Notes: generated by a model from the letters alone, not told the origin. A stretch of 64,000 bases of DNA from Vitrella brassicaformis (GCA_001179505.1 CDMY01000656.1:218636-282635), one strand, 5' to 3'; numbered from the stretch's first letter, positions 9,375-23,687 are shown. Numbers and translations are program-made.

Positions 9375-12300
9375 ATGGCCACCCGCGCGACCCTTGCTCC
9401 CCTGCTGGCCTTGATCTTGTTCCTCCTCCCCCTCCTCGTCGAAGGCCTTGATTTCGAGTGCCTGCTCGCCGTCAGCCGCGCGATAGAGGGAGGCTTCGCA
9501 CCACCCTCAGTCGCCAGCCAGCAAGAGTGCCTTGACGCTTCATCCAGCGACCAGGCCATGAAGTACTGCCTCTCTCCAAAGTCGCTGAGCGAAACTATGG
9601 AGCTGTGCCTTCCTGAGCAGTGCACACGGGTAGGATGCGCGGGATGGAGAGAGGGGGATGGAGAGAGAGGGGGGAGGAATGGATGCAGCCGTAGGCACGT
9701 GCGTGAGTGTTTGTCACGAGGGTGTGCGTGCGTGCAGGATGACTTGCGTGAGATATATCGATTTGCCGAGGAGGCATGTGAGCCGTCCACATCATGCATC
9801 GAGATGGACGCCAGTGCGCGGCTCCCATGCATGGTGATGCAGCAAAACCGCACCATGTGTGGGAAGGTCGCCAACAGGTCAGCCGCAGCCTCGATCACAC
9901 ATTCATACTCACCCCGCACGCCCCTCCCTGTTTGTGCCATGCAGCACGGCGTCGATAGCTGATGAGAACATCCACCTGTCTTGCTTCCACTCGTCGACTT
10001 CCAACGAGACGAAGGCCCAGCTTCTCGCAGACACGCTCGAGTGCGCTCCGATGGGCCAGCCGCCGGGAGCCGTCAACGATTTGGCCAACTGGGACGCGTG
10101 TCACGAGCTCAAGACGGCCCATTACTGTGTGGTGGATTACAAGAACATCTTCGTGACCGCCGGGCAGTGCGTGGCACCCACATGTGACGGCAGCAAGTAC
10201 GCATCCATGGCGCGGATGGCGTGTGAGGTGGACGACTGCATGGGCATGGCCGCCATGATGCCCGTCGGCCACTGCCTCTTCTGGCGGGCCTTGCTGTGTC
10301 CACCGGAAGGAACACCTAACTACAATGTGACGGTCGAGGCCACCTGCAGCCCCACCGATGCGCCGGCCATGTCGGCTGGCTTCTATGTGATGATCGGTAT
10401 ATCGAGCGCGCTCGTGCTGCTCATCGCGGCGGCATCGGCCATGGCCGTGTGGCGCCAGAAGGAAGCCAACGGAGGGAGAAGAGAGCCGTCAATCGCTGAG
10501 AGGGCACTGACGGCATTCTACTTGCCAGGTATCAGTTCAGTTGTGGTGTTGTATCAGAATTTTTTGTCTCCTGTCATTCATACCTTGCTGCTCTTTGCTG
10601 TATGAAGACAACTGGCGCGGACTGTGGAGCACCAAGCAGGTACGATGACGACACACACGCAGCGGGTGCACGCGGTGTGCCCTTTTTCGGTTGTCTGGCC
10701 AGGGTGACGGTGAGGTTTCTTGTCTGCACGGCATTCGAGTCGTGTCGATCGTCTGGATCCTGTTGGCACACCTGTTCATCCTGTACCAAGCCATGCCTGC
10801 CATCAACTACCCGGTGAGCAGGCAACGAATCATGCATGGAATGGACTAATTCACTTGCCCTTTTGTGAATGTTTTCGGTGAGCCCAGGATCTCGTTGAAG
10901 CAAGTACGCGACAGACAAATGCATTGGTTCCTTTCCGATCGCTGTAAGTATGCACCTGTCCGTCTTTCAGTGGGCAAGGTCTCGTTTCAGGTCGTCACGG
11001 GTGCATTCTTTGCTGTCGACACCTTCTTCCTCCTCTCGGGCTTTCTGCTTGTGTTCGTGACCCTCAAGCATGTGGCCAGAACGGGAAACTCGCGAATCAA
11101 CGTGCCACTGGCCGTGCTGCATAGGTGAGGGAGTGGGTGGGGCGACAATAGGCGGCCATCCAGTGACGCTTACGCAACCCTTTGTTATCGGTGTGTGTGC
11201 AGGTGGATCCGGATGAGTGTGGTTTATGCCTTCTTTATCGGTGTGTGGGAGTTCGTCGCGCCCCACGTGTCAAACGGACCTCTCTGGCCGATATTCACCG
11301 GCCCACTTCACCGCACATTCAATCCGATACTTGTGCCTGCGGCTGAGGGCAGCCCGTCTGCGTGTCAGCAGTACTGGTGGGCGAACCTCCTCTATATCAA
11401 CAACTTTGTACCTTCTGAACGGCCACTTGCGTTCGGGTGCATGCCATGTAGGTGGACAGACACATGGACAACACAGGACAATAACATGAGCGTCACGGAT
11501 GTGGTATGTGTCAGGGACGTGGTACTTGGCGAATGACTTCCAGTTCTTCGTAATCGGCATTCTCCTCATGGCCATCTACTGCGGGTACGCATGAGAATCG
11601 CTCTCACTTCCCTTCGTGCCGCGCTCATCCACGTTGATCTGGCTGCAGGTATTCCAAGAGGATTGCCCGGGTGGTGATGGGAACAATGCTGGTCGCCTGC
11701 TGGGTCGTCACTGGTCCGTTGTCCGCCGAAAAGCGTTATTCTCGTCGAGAATGCATGTGATTGGCGTGCAGGCACACGGAACATCCTGAAGGGCTGGCAG
11801 GTCGGGTTCTTCGCATTGCTAGAAGACGATGAGTTCTACATCAAGCCGTGGACTAGAATCGCACCCTACCTGCTCGGAATGGTAGCAAAACAAGGCATTG
11901 CCCACGTTCCTTGTCCCCTCACTTGTGTGTCCTGTCTGCCCTTCTGGTGTACGCAGATGGGTGCGCTGCTGGTGTCTGAGCATCAAGAGCAGTTGCGGCG
12001 CTGGCTGCTGCGGCTGAGGCGCTTCGGCCGAGTGGGGCTGCATGTGCTGCTGGCGAGTGCCATGCTGTTTTTGATCTTCGTGCAGTACAGTGCCCACAAG
12101 ATCCCAAGCACGCCTTGGACACCGGTCCAGACGTTCTTCTACAACACATTCTCACGGTCAGCTTGTCGCTTAGACACAGAAAAGGTGTTGGTCTCATGTG
12201 GTTGTAGGTGTGATCTGGTGAGTGCAGGTCTGTGTGGGGGCTTGGCGTGCTGTGGGTGGTGTTTTGCTGCGCCACCGGCATGACGCCGAATGTCAACAGG

Positions 12301-12774
12301 CTCCTCTCGCTTAGCCTCTACCGGCCATTTGCAAGACTGACCTACACTCTGTACCTGGTGCACCTGCCCGTCATTGCCGCCCTTCTATACAGCGCCAAAA
12401 ACCTCATCTTCCTGACATATGGTCAGCCTGATGCAAGAACCCGATGTCTGTATATCCCTCTCTCTGTGTCTGTATGTGTGTGTGTAGCTAACACAGTGGT
12501 GTCTTTCCCCGCGGTGATCGTCCTGGGCTTTGCGGTAGCGTGTGTGCTATATCTGCTGGTGGAGGCACCGTCGCTGCATCTGAACAAGCTGATCATGGAC
12601 AACACGTACATGAGGAAGGCGTCTCTGAAAGGGAAGGAAGAACAGCAACGTGGCGACGAGACTATGGACGAAGAGAGCTGCCATCCGCCCACTGCCTCCA
12701 AGGAGGCCACAGAGGCATCCGTGTCTTCGCAGAGTCCGTATGACAGCGTCGACCTAATGGAGGTCCGTGTGTGA
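9375..12774 (+). CDS. NRF-6-type membrane acyltransferase (acyltransferase family 3)
   Basis: There are fourteen exons: 9375-9629, 9738-9877, 9945-10528, 10608-10639, 10703-10813, 10888-10903, 10971-11124, 11203-11447, 11515-11584, 11649-11713, 11772-11881, 11957-12156, 12228-12421 and 12488-12774. All phases agree and the product is 820 aa. An N-terminal signal peptide (LAPLLALILFLLPLLVEG) is followed by a Cys-rich lumenal domain, then a TM near residue 310. The catalytic-type integral domain follows, with DNWRGLWSTKQ, SCLHGIRVVSIVWILLAH and AVDTFFLLSGFLL, ending with the TM hairpin RPFARLTYTLYLVHLPV and a Ser/Glu-rich tail. The layout is that of C. elegans NRF-6 and related proteins, which carry a Cys-rich N-terminal domain and an AT3 domain and are thought to move acyl groups or lipophilic molecules across membranes. 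HGIR matches the conserved catalytic-type His-Arg pair of AT3 enzymes. Exon 6 is only 16 nt. The substrate is unknown. Confidence 0.9.
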
Positions 12775-13775
12775 GTGTTCACTGCGATAACTGACTGGTC
12801 TCACATGTGCGTGCACGGGTGTGGCTGTCTAATCCGTCTTTGTGTTGCTGTGGTGCTAATGTTTATGTGCGGGACTCGTGGATGCGTGTTGTGTGTGGTA
12901 CTCTCCTGCGGCTTCCGTCCTTCCTTGCCTTCTGACGTGAGCAACTAGCTGTGATTTTTGTTTCTCATCTGACGAGCCTCGCTACCCATGCTGATCGGTC
13001 GGTCGGTTTTTCTGTGTGGCGTCTTCTGGATCATTTGTAGACAGGTAGGCAGGTGTGCATGGCGGGAGATGCATGTTGAGAGTGTCGTGTCGTCGAGTAT
13101 GTGCGTACGTGTATACGTGTAGGTGTCTTCTGAGCTCAGCAGATGGGACGATGGGATGTTTTAATCGATTTGCATGCCCCGGGACAGTGTTGTGTGCACG
13201 TATCCACACACACACGACTTTTCCACACGCACAAGAAGCACACACCACTTGGTTGGTACAGCGCTGACCTAAAGGAGGTCTGTATGTGACTGTAATGTAG
13301 TGTAATGTACTGACTGCAACATGATGACTGTCTGGTCTCACCTTTGCCTGCATGAATGTCTATCTCTACCTGTGTCTGTCTGTGGTGCTGGTGATTACGT
13401 ATGGTGTGTGTGGCTGTCTCCTGGGGTGAGGCTGAGCGGTTGCGTCTCAGGGTCAACTTTAACCGATGAAGTAATCAGTGTTGACACCACGAGAGTAGCA
13501 ATGCCCGCCCTCTGCCAGCTGCCGAAGACACGTGTCTCTTCGGGCGCCACTACTTCTTGCCTTCTTATGTACATGAAGTAGCTGTGACTTTGATGTCGTA
13601 GGGCGAGCTAATCGCTGGCTGACTGGTCTGTCCGTCGATCGGTCGGTTTTTCTGTGTGGCGTAGGTCGACTTGATGTAGGCAGGTGGGAGTGCTTTCCTC
13701 GTGTATGTGCGTGGCCGGGCAGATGTGGCGGGATGGATCGATGGGATGTTTCAATGGTGGAATGCCTGGACGTTC
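12745..13775. repeat. Diverged tandem duplication covering the 3' end of the NRF-6-like gene
   Basis: Two copies follow each other in the same orientation, about 12745-13190 and 13255-13775. The last codons of the gene, GACCTAATGGAGGTCCGTGT then GTGA, recur at about 13264 as GACCTAAAGGAGGTCTGTAT then GTGA. Further shared blocks in the same order are tggtctcac, ttgccttctga/ttgccttctta, agctgtga, the exact atcggtcggtttttctgtgt, ggcaggtg and gatgggatgtt. Spacing differs by small indels. The second copy keeps only the end of the last exon. Confidence 0.75.
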
Positions 13776-13900
13776 ACACGTGCGTGACCTGTCTGCATCA
13801 TGACAAGGACTTCGTCCGTCCGTCATGGTTTTGATACCAACGTCAGTCAACCATCGCAGTCAATCGCCACGCACCCACATGAGTATCATCGATGTGTTGA
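13776..13900. other. Remaining convergent spacer before UTP10
   Basis: This is short, unique sequence downstream of the duplicated block. It holds the likely 3' UTR of the minus-strand UTP10 gene. Confidence 0.4.
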
Positions 13901-15994
13901 TTACCTCTTGAGCTTTTCCTCGATAGAGGCTCCAATGTACAGCTCCATGTGCCTCATCCACCGTCTGGCCACCGCCTCGACGCCCTCGTCATCGCCGTCG
14001 AGCAGCTCGCTGAGGGCACTCATGATCTGGGTCATGGCGCAGCACAGCTTGGCCTCGCACGAGCTCCACACCGCATCACACAACTGCACACACAACACAC
14101 GCAGTCAGAGGAAGGGCGCAAACATGAGACAGGCAGAGAGGTGGCGTGGCCTGGCGTGGCGCGGCGTGCTCTGGTTGATTGTATACAATACACACATACC
14201 AGGACGACGGCGAGTTTCTGTTTGGCATTGGGGTGCGCCAGCTTCTGCAGTATCAGATTGGTGAACTCGATCAACTGCACACACAACACAAGCGATAAAT
14301 ACTTCCTGCTGTCTGTAAGGCAATGCATTCCACACATGTCTGTCTGTCTGCCTGTCGGTGTGACTGACCTTGGTGTCCTCCTGCGACATCCGCACGCCGA
14401 CAGCGACCGCCACGCACTTGACCGCCGTCCAAACACCCAGACAGAGATGCACGCCACCCACACTTATCTGCGTGCTGCCGCCATTCTCAGCTGCCGTGCC
14501 ACCGCTGCTGCTGTTGGTAAAGTCATGCTGCACCAGTGGGTGGCTGCTGTCGATGCGCGGCATCAGGTTGAGCACATCCAGAAGGGACACACACGCGGGC
14601 AACAGAGACGACACGAACACGTCCGAGGTGCTCTCACCTGAGCGAACGAATGACCAACCGACCATACCGACCATCCACAGTAAGCGATGGCTGTTTCCTT
14701 TTGTGAGTGAGTGGATGGCTGTCTGCTCTGCTCACTGACTGGGGAGGTTCTTGACGGATGTGGCGATTGCGAGCAGGCACGGAAGCGCCACCTCTGCCCA
14801 GTACCACGTGCGCCACCTCAGCTCCTTGTCGGCCTCACTCTCTTGCCCCACCCACATGTCGGCTATCGTTGCGCCTTTCGGCTTAGCGCCTGACTGACCC
14901 GATGACGCCGCCAACCTCTGCAGACGCACACACACACACACATACACACGCTCTCAGTGCCGCTTGCACGAGGCAACCATGGCTTCGTTCTTTTGACGTA
15001 AAGGTGTACCTTGAGTCGTGTGGCGAGCATGAGCGCCTGTTGGTGGCATGAGAGCAGGATGGCCTCGAGGTCTGGCTGGATGAGAGGCAGGTAGGCCGAC
15101 GCCATCAGGCCGCCACCGGTCCTACGAACCATGCGCTCGTACGCTAACACAAAGAGACGCGCTGACGCCGCCAGCCTTTCGGAACCACACACACACCCGT
15201 CACTGCAGGTCTGTCGGTCAGTCGCTCTGCATGTGGATTGCATACCTGTTTTCTTCCTTGGATTTCTCCACCTCGCTGCTGCCCTCTGTTGTCTCCTGCC
15301 CCTCTTCGTCTTCCTCCAGTCGCTTCGACGACAGCACGTGGACGCGCTTGCCGCGAGCCGACCTGTGTAAGTGTGTGGGTGTCTTACTTACAATCGCTCA
15401 CCCGGTCGTGTGTATGTGTGTGTGTGTGTGTGTGTGTGTACCTCTGCAGCTTGATGAACAGCGGCCTCAGCTGCTGGTCCGTCAGCTTGGCAGAAAGGCA
15501 TGCAAACGCATCGGCGATGGCGCTCTCGACCTGTGCAAGGCCACACACGGCCGTGGTGTCATCCTCACGGCGGTCACCTTCGTCCGTCATGGCATCGGAT
15601 GCACCCAACAGGCCTTCCAGCACCCTAGCCACACACACACACACACACAGGGAGAGAGAATGCAGAAAGTGCATGTCCGCTCCCTCCCTCCCTCCCTCCC
15701 TCTCTCACTCACCTGTCCCGCTGTGCGTCGCCCTGCCCCCTGATGGCCAGCGGTATAGCGACGTCCTCCCACAGGCCAGCGTGGCTGGCAAAGGTGGGCC
15801 CTCCATAGAGCCGATGGATGAGTGGCTGCCAGTAGAGGGGCGTCATGGGGGAGGGAGGGGGGTCCTCGGCCACCATCTGGTCCGCAAGGGTGTCGATGGC
15901 CTTGGCGGGCAGATGGAACGCGAGCAGGAAGACCTTGGACAGGCTGGACAGCTGCTGAGCAACTGTTTCTGACACACACAAGGAGAGCGAGGGC

Positions 15995-16029
<35 letters not shown>

Positions 16030-19000
16030 TGGGGACCGGCGTATGTGTGTGCGGGATCTTACCGTCGTCAGCTTTGCCCACAGCCTTGCCCAGCGTCTCC
16101 ATCGCCCGACAGACCTTCAGCCACCTCCCCTCCCGCACAGACCCCATCACCACAGGCATCACCGACCGCAGCGGCATCCTCTCACCCACCGCACACACAA
16201 AACCGTCCACGGCGGCCCGCAGCTCCTCATGCCGTGACGCAAGGTGCGTCAGGAGTGGGTGGGCGGCGAGCGTGACGCACCGATCGATGTGCGAGAGCAG
16301 AACGCTGCCCAGCCGATGTGTGAGGGAGGTGAGGGCGTGCAGCGTGGTGGCGAGGAAGTTGTGATAGCGGTCGCTGGTGCAGAAGGACTTCGTGCTGCTG
16401 CCGTCGGTTGTGTGTTGGGTGGCGAGGAGGGTCTCCATTGCTGTCAGCATGGCAGGCACCATCTGATTGCCTGGGGCCAGCAGGCTGTCCTTGTCGAGTG
16501 ACGCACTGGCCGACGACACGAAAGACCCCACACACACACCAACCTGCCGTCGCACACACAACACACAGAACCGTCGACACGAAACACAGGGAGAGAGAGA
16601 AGAGAGAGAGGGGGCGAACTGACCTGCAGCATGTCGTTCCTCCCATCAGCCGACAGGTCTTCTTTCCACAAGGCCGGCAGCCTCTCGCCGAAGTAGCCCA
16701 CCACATGCGGCAAAACATGGTCCGCAAACACGCCCCCGAACAGGCTGCCCGTCAGCTCCACCAGTGCGCTCGCGAACGACCAGTAGTGCCGGAGAAGGGG
16801 CGGGGGGCAGGCTGGCTCGCGTCTGAGGACTTTGCGCGCGAGGTAGGCGAGAAATCGGCTGTAGAGGGGCGCGGCTGCTGCACTCGACGATCGGTGAGCC
16901 TCCTGAATGAAAAAGGCACCATCGGTGAAGGGAAAGAGTAAGTGAATGATTGTGACTGTATGTGTGTGTGAGTGTGCGTGGTCTTTCCTACTGGAAGGCT
17001 GGCCTTTTCTCGCTCGGCCTGTGTGGGGTGGTCCTTCTTGCGTCGCTTGGCTGCCCTTCTGCCCTCCTGGGACGACTCGGAAACCACCTGACGCGCCACC
17101 ACGCAGACAGACGCACACCGATACTCGCTCGCGCAACACACGAATGGACAGCACGCTCCTGTGCCTGCCTTGCCTTTCTGTGGAGGGTTTTGAGGGCGGT
17201 CGTCATGCGTGAGAGCAGCCGCTGCAGCACCAGGGGGGCGAACCGCTCCCCACCATCGGTGTCGGGGTCCCCATCCTCGGCGATGTGGCAGCAGGAGAGG
17301 GCCAGCCGAATGAGGCCAGACATGGGCGACACCGACCTGTGTGGTTGTGCAGAGAGAGAGAGAGAGAGAGAGAGGATAACGGTGCTTGGCTGTGTGTGGG
17401 AGCTTACTTGAGAGTGTCTGCGATGACGGCGTTGCATTGTGTCTTGAGGGTGTCGATGTGCGGGTCACCCTCCTCTCCCTCAGCCTCGACAACATCCACC
17501 AAACGCTGCACACACACACACACAGAGAGAGAGAGTGAAGAAATGCCAAAGACAGACACCGTATCAATGCTCAAGTAAGGACGGACGGTTCTATCAGCCA
17601 AGACGACACACCTGTAAGTAGAAAAGTGCGGTCAGCGTGTCCGTCATGCCTCGCAGCTCCTCATCTCCCCGACAGACCGCCTCGTCCAGCCCAGCCGCAC
17701 CAGTATAGCTCTCGATAAACCTGGCCGCCATCTTCAGAGCGAGAATCGCCACTCGGCTGGCCACCGAACGATCGCTGCAATCATTGCAGCACAGCAACCA
17801 GACAGAAACCAACACCATGCTTATGGGATGGGGGAAGTGACGGCGGGAGCTTGGTGGGTTCGGTCACCTCACCTGGCCGTCTTGGATTGGAGGTAGGCAG
17901 CGGGCAGCAGGGTGGTCTCCCAGCTGGTGAGGTCTTGCTGCTCGCCGGCCTCCCACTCGGCGCGTATTCCGTCTCTGTCTGCTGATCTCATGTAGAGGCC
18001 GACGGCGCTGCGCACCAGCTGGCCGATGGCTGTCATCTGCGCAGATGGGTCATACCTACACACACAAGACAAGACAGAGAGAGTTGTCTGTCGTGTGTCT
18101 GTGTGTGTGTCTGAGGGGATGTTGCCCACCGGACCGACCTTTCCATGATTTCCATCCCGCAGGTGACGACGGACTCGCTGCTGGTGTCCCACCGACCGCC
18201 CCCGGCCTCATCCCCATGCCCGTCTGCCTTCTTCCGTTTCTTCCCCCTCCTGCTCATCTCCTCCACCATTTCCTCCACATCTTTCTCCCTATTCCGCCGC
18301 TTCGCCCATTTTCGCACATCGGCCGCGCCGCCCTCCTCCCAAGCCATGCACAGCAGCAGCAGGCTGCACCCCAGCGCACCCTCCGTGCCGATGGCGTCGA
18401 TGAGGTCGGATGCGATAGAGGTGAATGTGGTTGAGAGGTGGGAGGACGGGTCGGTGAAGGAGAGGCGCGTGAGGGGGGAGAGGAGGGCGTGCATGACGGA
18501 GCGGGACCGGCGGATGGCCAAGGGGACCGACGCTGAGAGCAGGGACAGAGTAAAGGTGCACAGACACGCAGACACACAAGGAGAGAGGCAGTTAGAAACA
18601 CACAAGCCCACAGGTAGGTATTTATTGTGTTCGTGTGCTTACCGGTTTCGTCGGTCGTCATCTCTCCTTCGTCTTCCAGAAGGTCGGCCATGACAATGGG
18701 CCCCAGGTGAGCCCTCAGTGCCGCCAACACCACCCCGTCCGCCAGCACACCCGCATCCCTCACAGCCACGTTGCCGAGGATGCCCATAACCCGCTCAAGC
18801 AGCCCTTCTCCGCCCCACCCCTCCTCCCTCGCCGCAAAACACGCGGCTGACGACGCCGCCACTCGCAGCACAGCCGATAGCAACGGGGGCGACAGGACCA
18901 GGGAAGAGTCCGCGAGCCTCTCCAGCGCGTCATAGAGAAGCGAAGCGGTGAACACGGTGGTTCCCTCCTCTGCATCTTGCATTTCCTCATCTCCATCTTC

Positions 19001-22000
19001 TTCGCCGGCAGCCGGAGAGGCCGCTAGGTCTCTCTGCAGCTGGATAGCGATGGACGCCAGCAGGTTCTGCGCCACTCGATGTGTCGGCGTCTGGCTGTGG
19101 TCGTCTTGTGATGCTGGTGGTGGTGGTGGTGGTAGGGCTGCCTGCGCGACACGGATGAGTGTGACTGTGAGGGGGGCGGCGAGGGATGGGCTGGACGGCG
19201 GGAGGGAGGGGTGCAGCAGCTGCGTCCGAACCACTTCGGACAAAAGCACATCCTGCACAAGCAGACGGAGAGAGAAAAACCGGCACATCTCATCTGGCTC
19301 TCTCTGTGTGTGCGCCCTCCGTTGCTCACGCGAGGTGCCCGCTCTGATGACTGTTCCGAGCCAATCGCGTCAAGACACGCTGCTACCACTGTCCCGTCAA
19401 GCACCACGTGGCCCACCAGCCGCCTCAAAACACCAGCTACGCCACCACTGACCACCCCGTCACCATCGCCACCCTCCTTGCCCGCACGATACGGCCACTT
19501 CGCCCCATTCTCGGCTAGTGACAGCACCAACTCACTCTGCTGCTGCTGCTGCTGGCCGTCCATCGACGCCCATACACGTGGGTGCGTCAGGGGCAGCAGC
19601 AGCCACGCCAGCCGAGCGGTCCCCTCTTTTGCCGCACCTTCGCCCTCTGGCTGCTGCTGTTGCTGTGTGAGCGCATCCATGATGGGCGTGACAACGTCCG
19701 AGAGGTACGCGGACGAGAAGTGCGACCAGCCTGGTGAGGCTGTGCTGGTGCTGTCGCTGCCTCTGCCTTGGTCGGCGTCATTGATGAGTCGAGAGAAGAC
19801 GTGCAGGAGAGTGCGGCAGGGGGCGGGAGGGGGCCCTGGGTGGTCTTGGTCTTCCTGTGGTGGTTGTGTCTGGAAGGCTGTGATGGCGTCTTCGGCGGCT
19901 TGCTGGATCAGTGGCATGGCACACGACAGGAGGGTGGGGAGCGGGAGGTGGTTTAATAGCGGAATGGCGGAGGCCTGGATAAATCAACAGCCAGAAGATA
20001 TCAGAGATGGTCGCGAGATCATGGCATCCATCACCTGGATGGGTGTTGGCATCCGGCTGATCCCCTGCAGAATGGCCGTCCCCAGCCTCATTGGGTCACC
20101 GCCCTTCTGATCTCCCTCTCCTTGGCTCACAAGACTGCCCACAATGGACGCCACCATCGCCTGAGCGCACACACACAAACACACACACGGGAGGTGCATG
20201 TGTGTGTGCGTGGGTAGGGTATATTCGTAGTCGCGTGCTGACCTGATCTGCCTCTATCTCAGCTTGCCTCCTTATGAGGGCGTTCTGCAGCATCGACCAA
20301 GTGGCCTTGTCGAGCGACACACTTGCACCTGTTGTGCCATTCTCCTCCCCTGCAGCGCTGCACAGCGCCCCCCGGCTGCACAGCACCACCCACACATGGT
20401 GAGCGAGAGCGTGGGCGTGTGTGTCCCTCCCTACCTCCCTCCCTCCCTGACACTGACCGTAGTGGGTTGGCGACGAGCTGCATGGCTGCCGTTCGGACCA
20501 TCCTCGACGGCGACATGAGCAGCAGCAATGCCGGCACTACCACCCGCTGCATACAGGAACACACATACACACCTCTCACTCTCCTGCACACACCAGACCC
20601 ACCTGATCTGGCATGCCCTTGCCGCCCCTCTGCTCGCTCTTCAGCGCCTCATCCACCAAAGACAGTCCATTGACGCTCGCCGCCTCACTAGCCACCACAT
20701 CGGTGTCACCAGAAGGGGCCGACAGCGATCTGATGGCCACGCCCATTGCGGCAGTGAGGGCGAGGGGACGTGAGGACGCCAGCACGGCCTGCAGGGGCGC
20801 CTGGAACGATTGTGGGTCGGTGAGGCACATGCGGGTGACGGTGACGATGAGCGGCTCCTTCTCTTGAACTGTGGGGGTGAGGGGAACGGTTGGGTCGATC
20901 CTGGTGGCGAGGGTGGCGAGGGAGGTCATGCCGTCGTTGAGACACGATTTGACACCCCGGTGGACCTCCTCTGCAGACGGAGAGAAAGAGAGCATCTAAT
21001 GTGTGTGTGGATGGATGGGATGTGCAGGACCTCCATTGGCCTTTCTCTGCATGACGCCCTCCCACAAACTCTGGACCATCCCTTTGAGCCGATCCACCGT
21101 GTCCTCCTCCTCGGTCAAAGACGCCCTGCTCCCCAGGGCATCAACGGCCACATCCAGGAGGGCCCCACACGCCCACACCCCACCTGCTCTCAAACACAGA
21201 GGCACGAGTGACATCCATCCATCATCCTTTGTGTGTGTGTACCGATGGGTCCGCCTTCGACTGTGATGGCCTGTGGGATGGTGATGAGGAGCGGTGGGGT
21301 GAAGGGCTGCAGGCATGGTGACGTCACCCTCAGGAAGAGCGCCCGCGACTGACGCAGAGACGACACACACCTGACAGACATACACACACACAGAGATATG
21401 ATCACATGGATGGATGGATGGATGGATGCCGCACCTGCCATAGACTTCTTTACACTGATTCAGGCCGCCAGCGCCATCACCACCGCCCCTCTCCCTTCTC
21501 CCCTTCACTCTCAGCCCCCCCAACGACACCGACCTCACGCACCCAACCAGGCCGCCCAGAAACACTTCCACATTCGCCTCATCCGTCCCCAGAGCGGCCG
21601 CGAGGTCCTCAGGGGTGTCATAGTCGTTGACAGCGTGTAACAGGGTGAGCAGGAGAGGCAGCAGGCAGGGTGGACAGAAGGGCGGGATGGATGCTAGCAC
21701 GAGCGGGAGCAGGCGCGACGCGCGGGAAGAGGCGAAGAGCGCCTGACCACACACACACACACGCACACACAGAAAAGTCCACAGAGTGTGTGGGTTGGCC
21801 TCTACCTTGAGCAGCGTCATTGCTGGCCGGTCGTCGCCTGCCGACGTGATGGTGATTGGTGGCGTGTTGTCCTCCACCAGCCGCACTAGCAGGGACACCA
21901 AGAGGCTCGATGACGTGTCAGCGGGGACCAATCGCCACAGTGAGGAGCACGACAGCACCTGACCCATTCATGATACACGAGAGTGGATGGGGGGGATGGG

Positions 22001-23645
22001 TAGGTGAGAGAGGGAGGGAGGGGGTGTCACCTCACTTTGTGTGCGGTGTCCGTGTCTGTGTCGAACATCCGATCGGCGACAAAGGTCGCGAGGGATGAAA
22101 GTGCGGTGCTGCCCTCCTCCGACTCTTGGGCTGCCCGCTCCTCAATGTAGCTGAGGGCCGCAGTCACCGACTGGAAAACCAAGCCACCCCACCCCAACAG
22201 ACCACACACATGGACATGCGACTCTTGTGTGTTGTTTCTTCTTTCTGCATACCTGTGCCCTGATCTGATCGTTGCTGTCGACGAGCGCCTCGTACACACT
22301 CATGTTCGACGCCTTCGTGGGCAGCGCCATGGCGGCCCCACCAGCAGCAGTGGCAGAGAGCGTCAGAAACCTCACTAGAGGCGTGCATGGAGCCTGTGAC
22401 ACACACCACCCCCCAACACACACACACACGTCTTGCTCTGGTGTGTTTAGTGTGCGTGTGTGTGTGTGTGCGTGCGGGTCGCTTACGTTGCATTGCTTGA
22501 GGGTGTCCCCGAGTGCCTGATGTATGACGGCAGGGTCCCGCACCTCAATGGCCTTGAAGAGCGATCTCAAAGCCTCCATCAAAGCCGGGGGGCCGGGCTC
22601 GTGACACGGCCCTCCTGCACACACACACACACACACACACGCGCACACACGATAGATGACGAGTGTCTGTTTGTCTGTCTGTCGGATACCAGGATATACC
22701 TCACTCTCTGCTGACCGTTCTGCTGGTCGTCTGCTGCGGGGGGTTTCCTTGCGGCTGAGTGAAAGGCGTCGAAGAGGGCCAGTGTGATCTCGTAGAGATA
22801 CCGCTGGGACACACAGCCGGCAGCCGACGACTCGCCTGAAAACACACACACATACACACACAGAAGAGTGGCAAGAGGCATGCTGGAGACCACTCTCACC
22901 TTCCGGCACTTCGAACAGGCTGCTCAGCAAGCCCATGGCTGCCTGCCCGTCGTCAGGGGCAGTTGCCTTGTCGCTCCCTCCATGCGAGTCGGCAATGACG
23001 GCGATCGCCGACTGCACCAACGCCGTGAGCAGGGAGGAAAGGTCATGCTGCTCTCGGTCCAGCTGACGCACAAGAGAAGGCGCGAGCGCAGATAATTGAT
23101 GGCATTGTGGGTTCTGGCGTACTCACCTGTCCGAGGGCGTCCAGGAGATCGTCCTTCGCCCCACACAGCGCCAGCACGCTCTTGCGCGGAATCACACCGC
23201 CAACGGGCATACCGTCTTCTCTTTTGGCGGCGTGCATGTCGATGAGCTTGGTGAGCACTCGCAGGGATGGCACCAGGCCGACAGGCCCGTCGGTGGTCTT
23301 GAGTGCGGTCTGGACGAGTGGGTGAATGGCCGACTGAGTGACGGGGAGGGAGAGGGGGGTGGTGGTGGCGAGGGCGTCCAGGACAGCCAAACATGCTGAC
23401 ATGACGAGAGCAGGATAATGCACTCATTGGATTGGATGAGTGCGTGTATGTGTGTGTGGGCGTGGGTGGATGTACCTTACCTGCTCTCAGCTCCTTCATT
23501 TTGGCGCCTCCCCTTTTGAGGCCACTGATGACCACCTCCAACACCTTGCGCACAAACCCGTCACTCACCTCTCTTCTCCCAGAACCTACACCAACAACGC
23601 GCATCTTTACCTGTGTGCCTATGTGCCTCCGATCCTCTCTCATTT

Positions 23646-23687
<42 letters not shown>

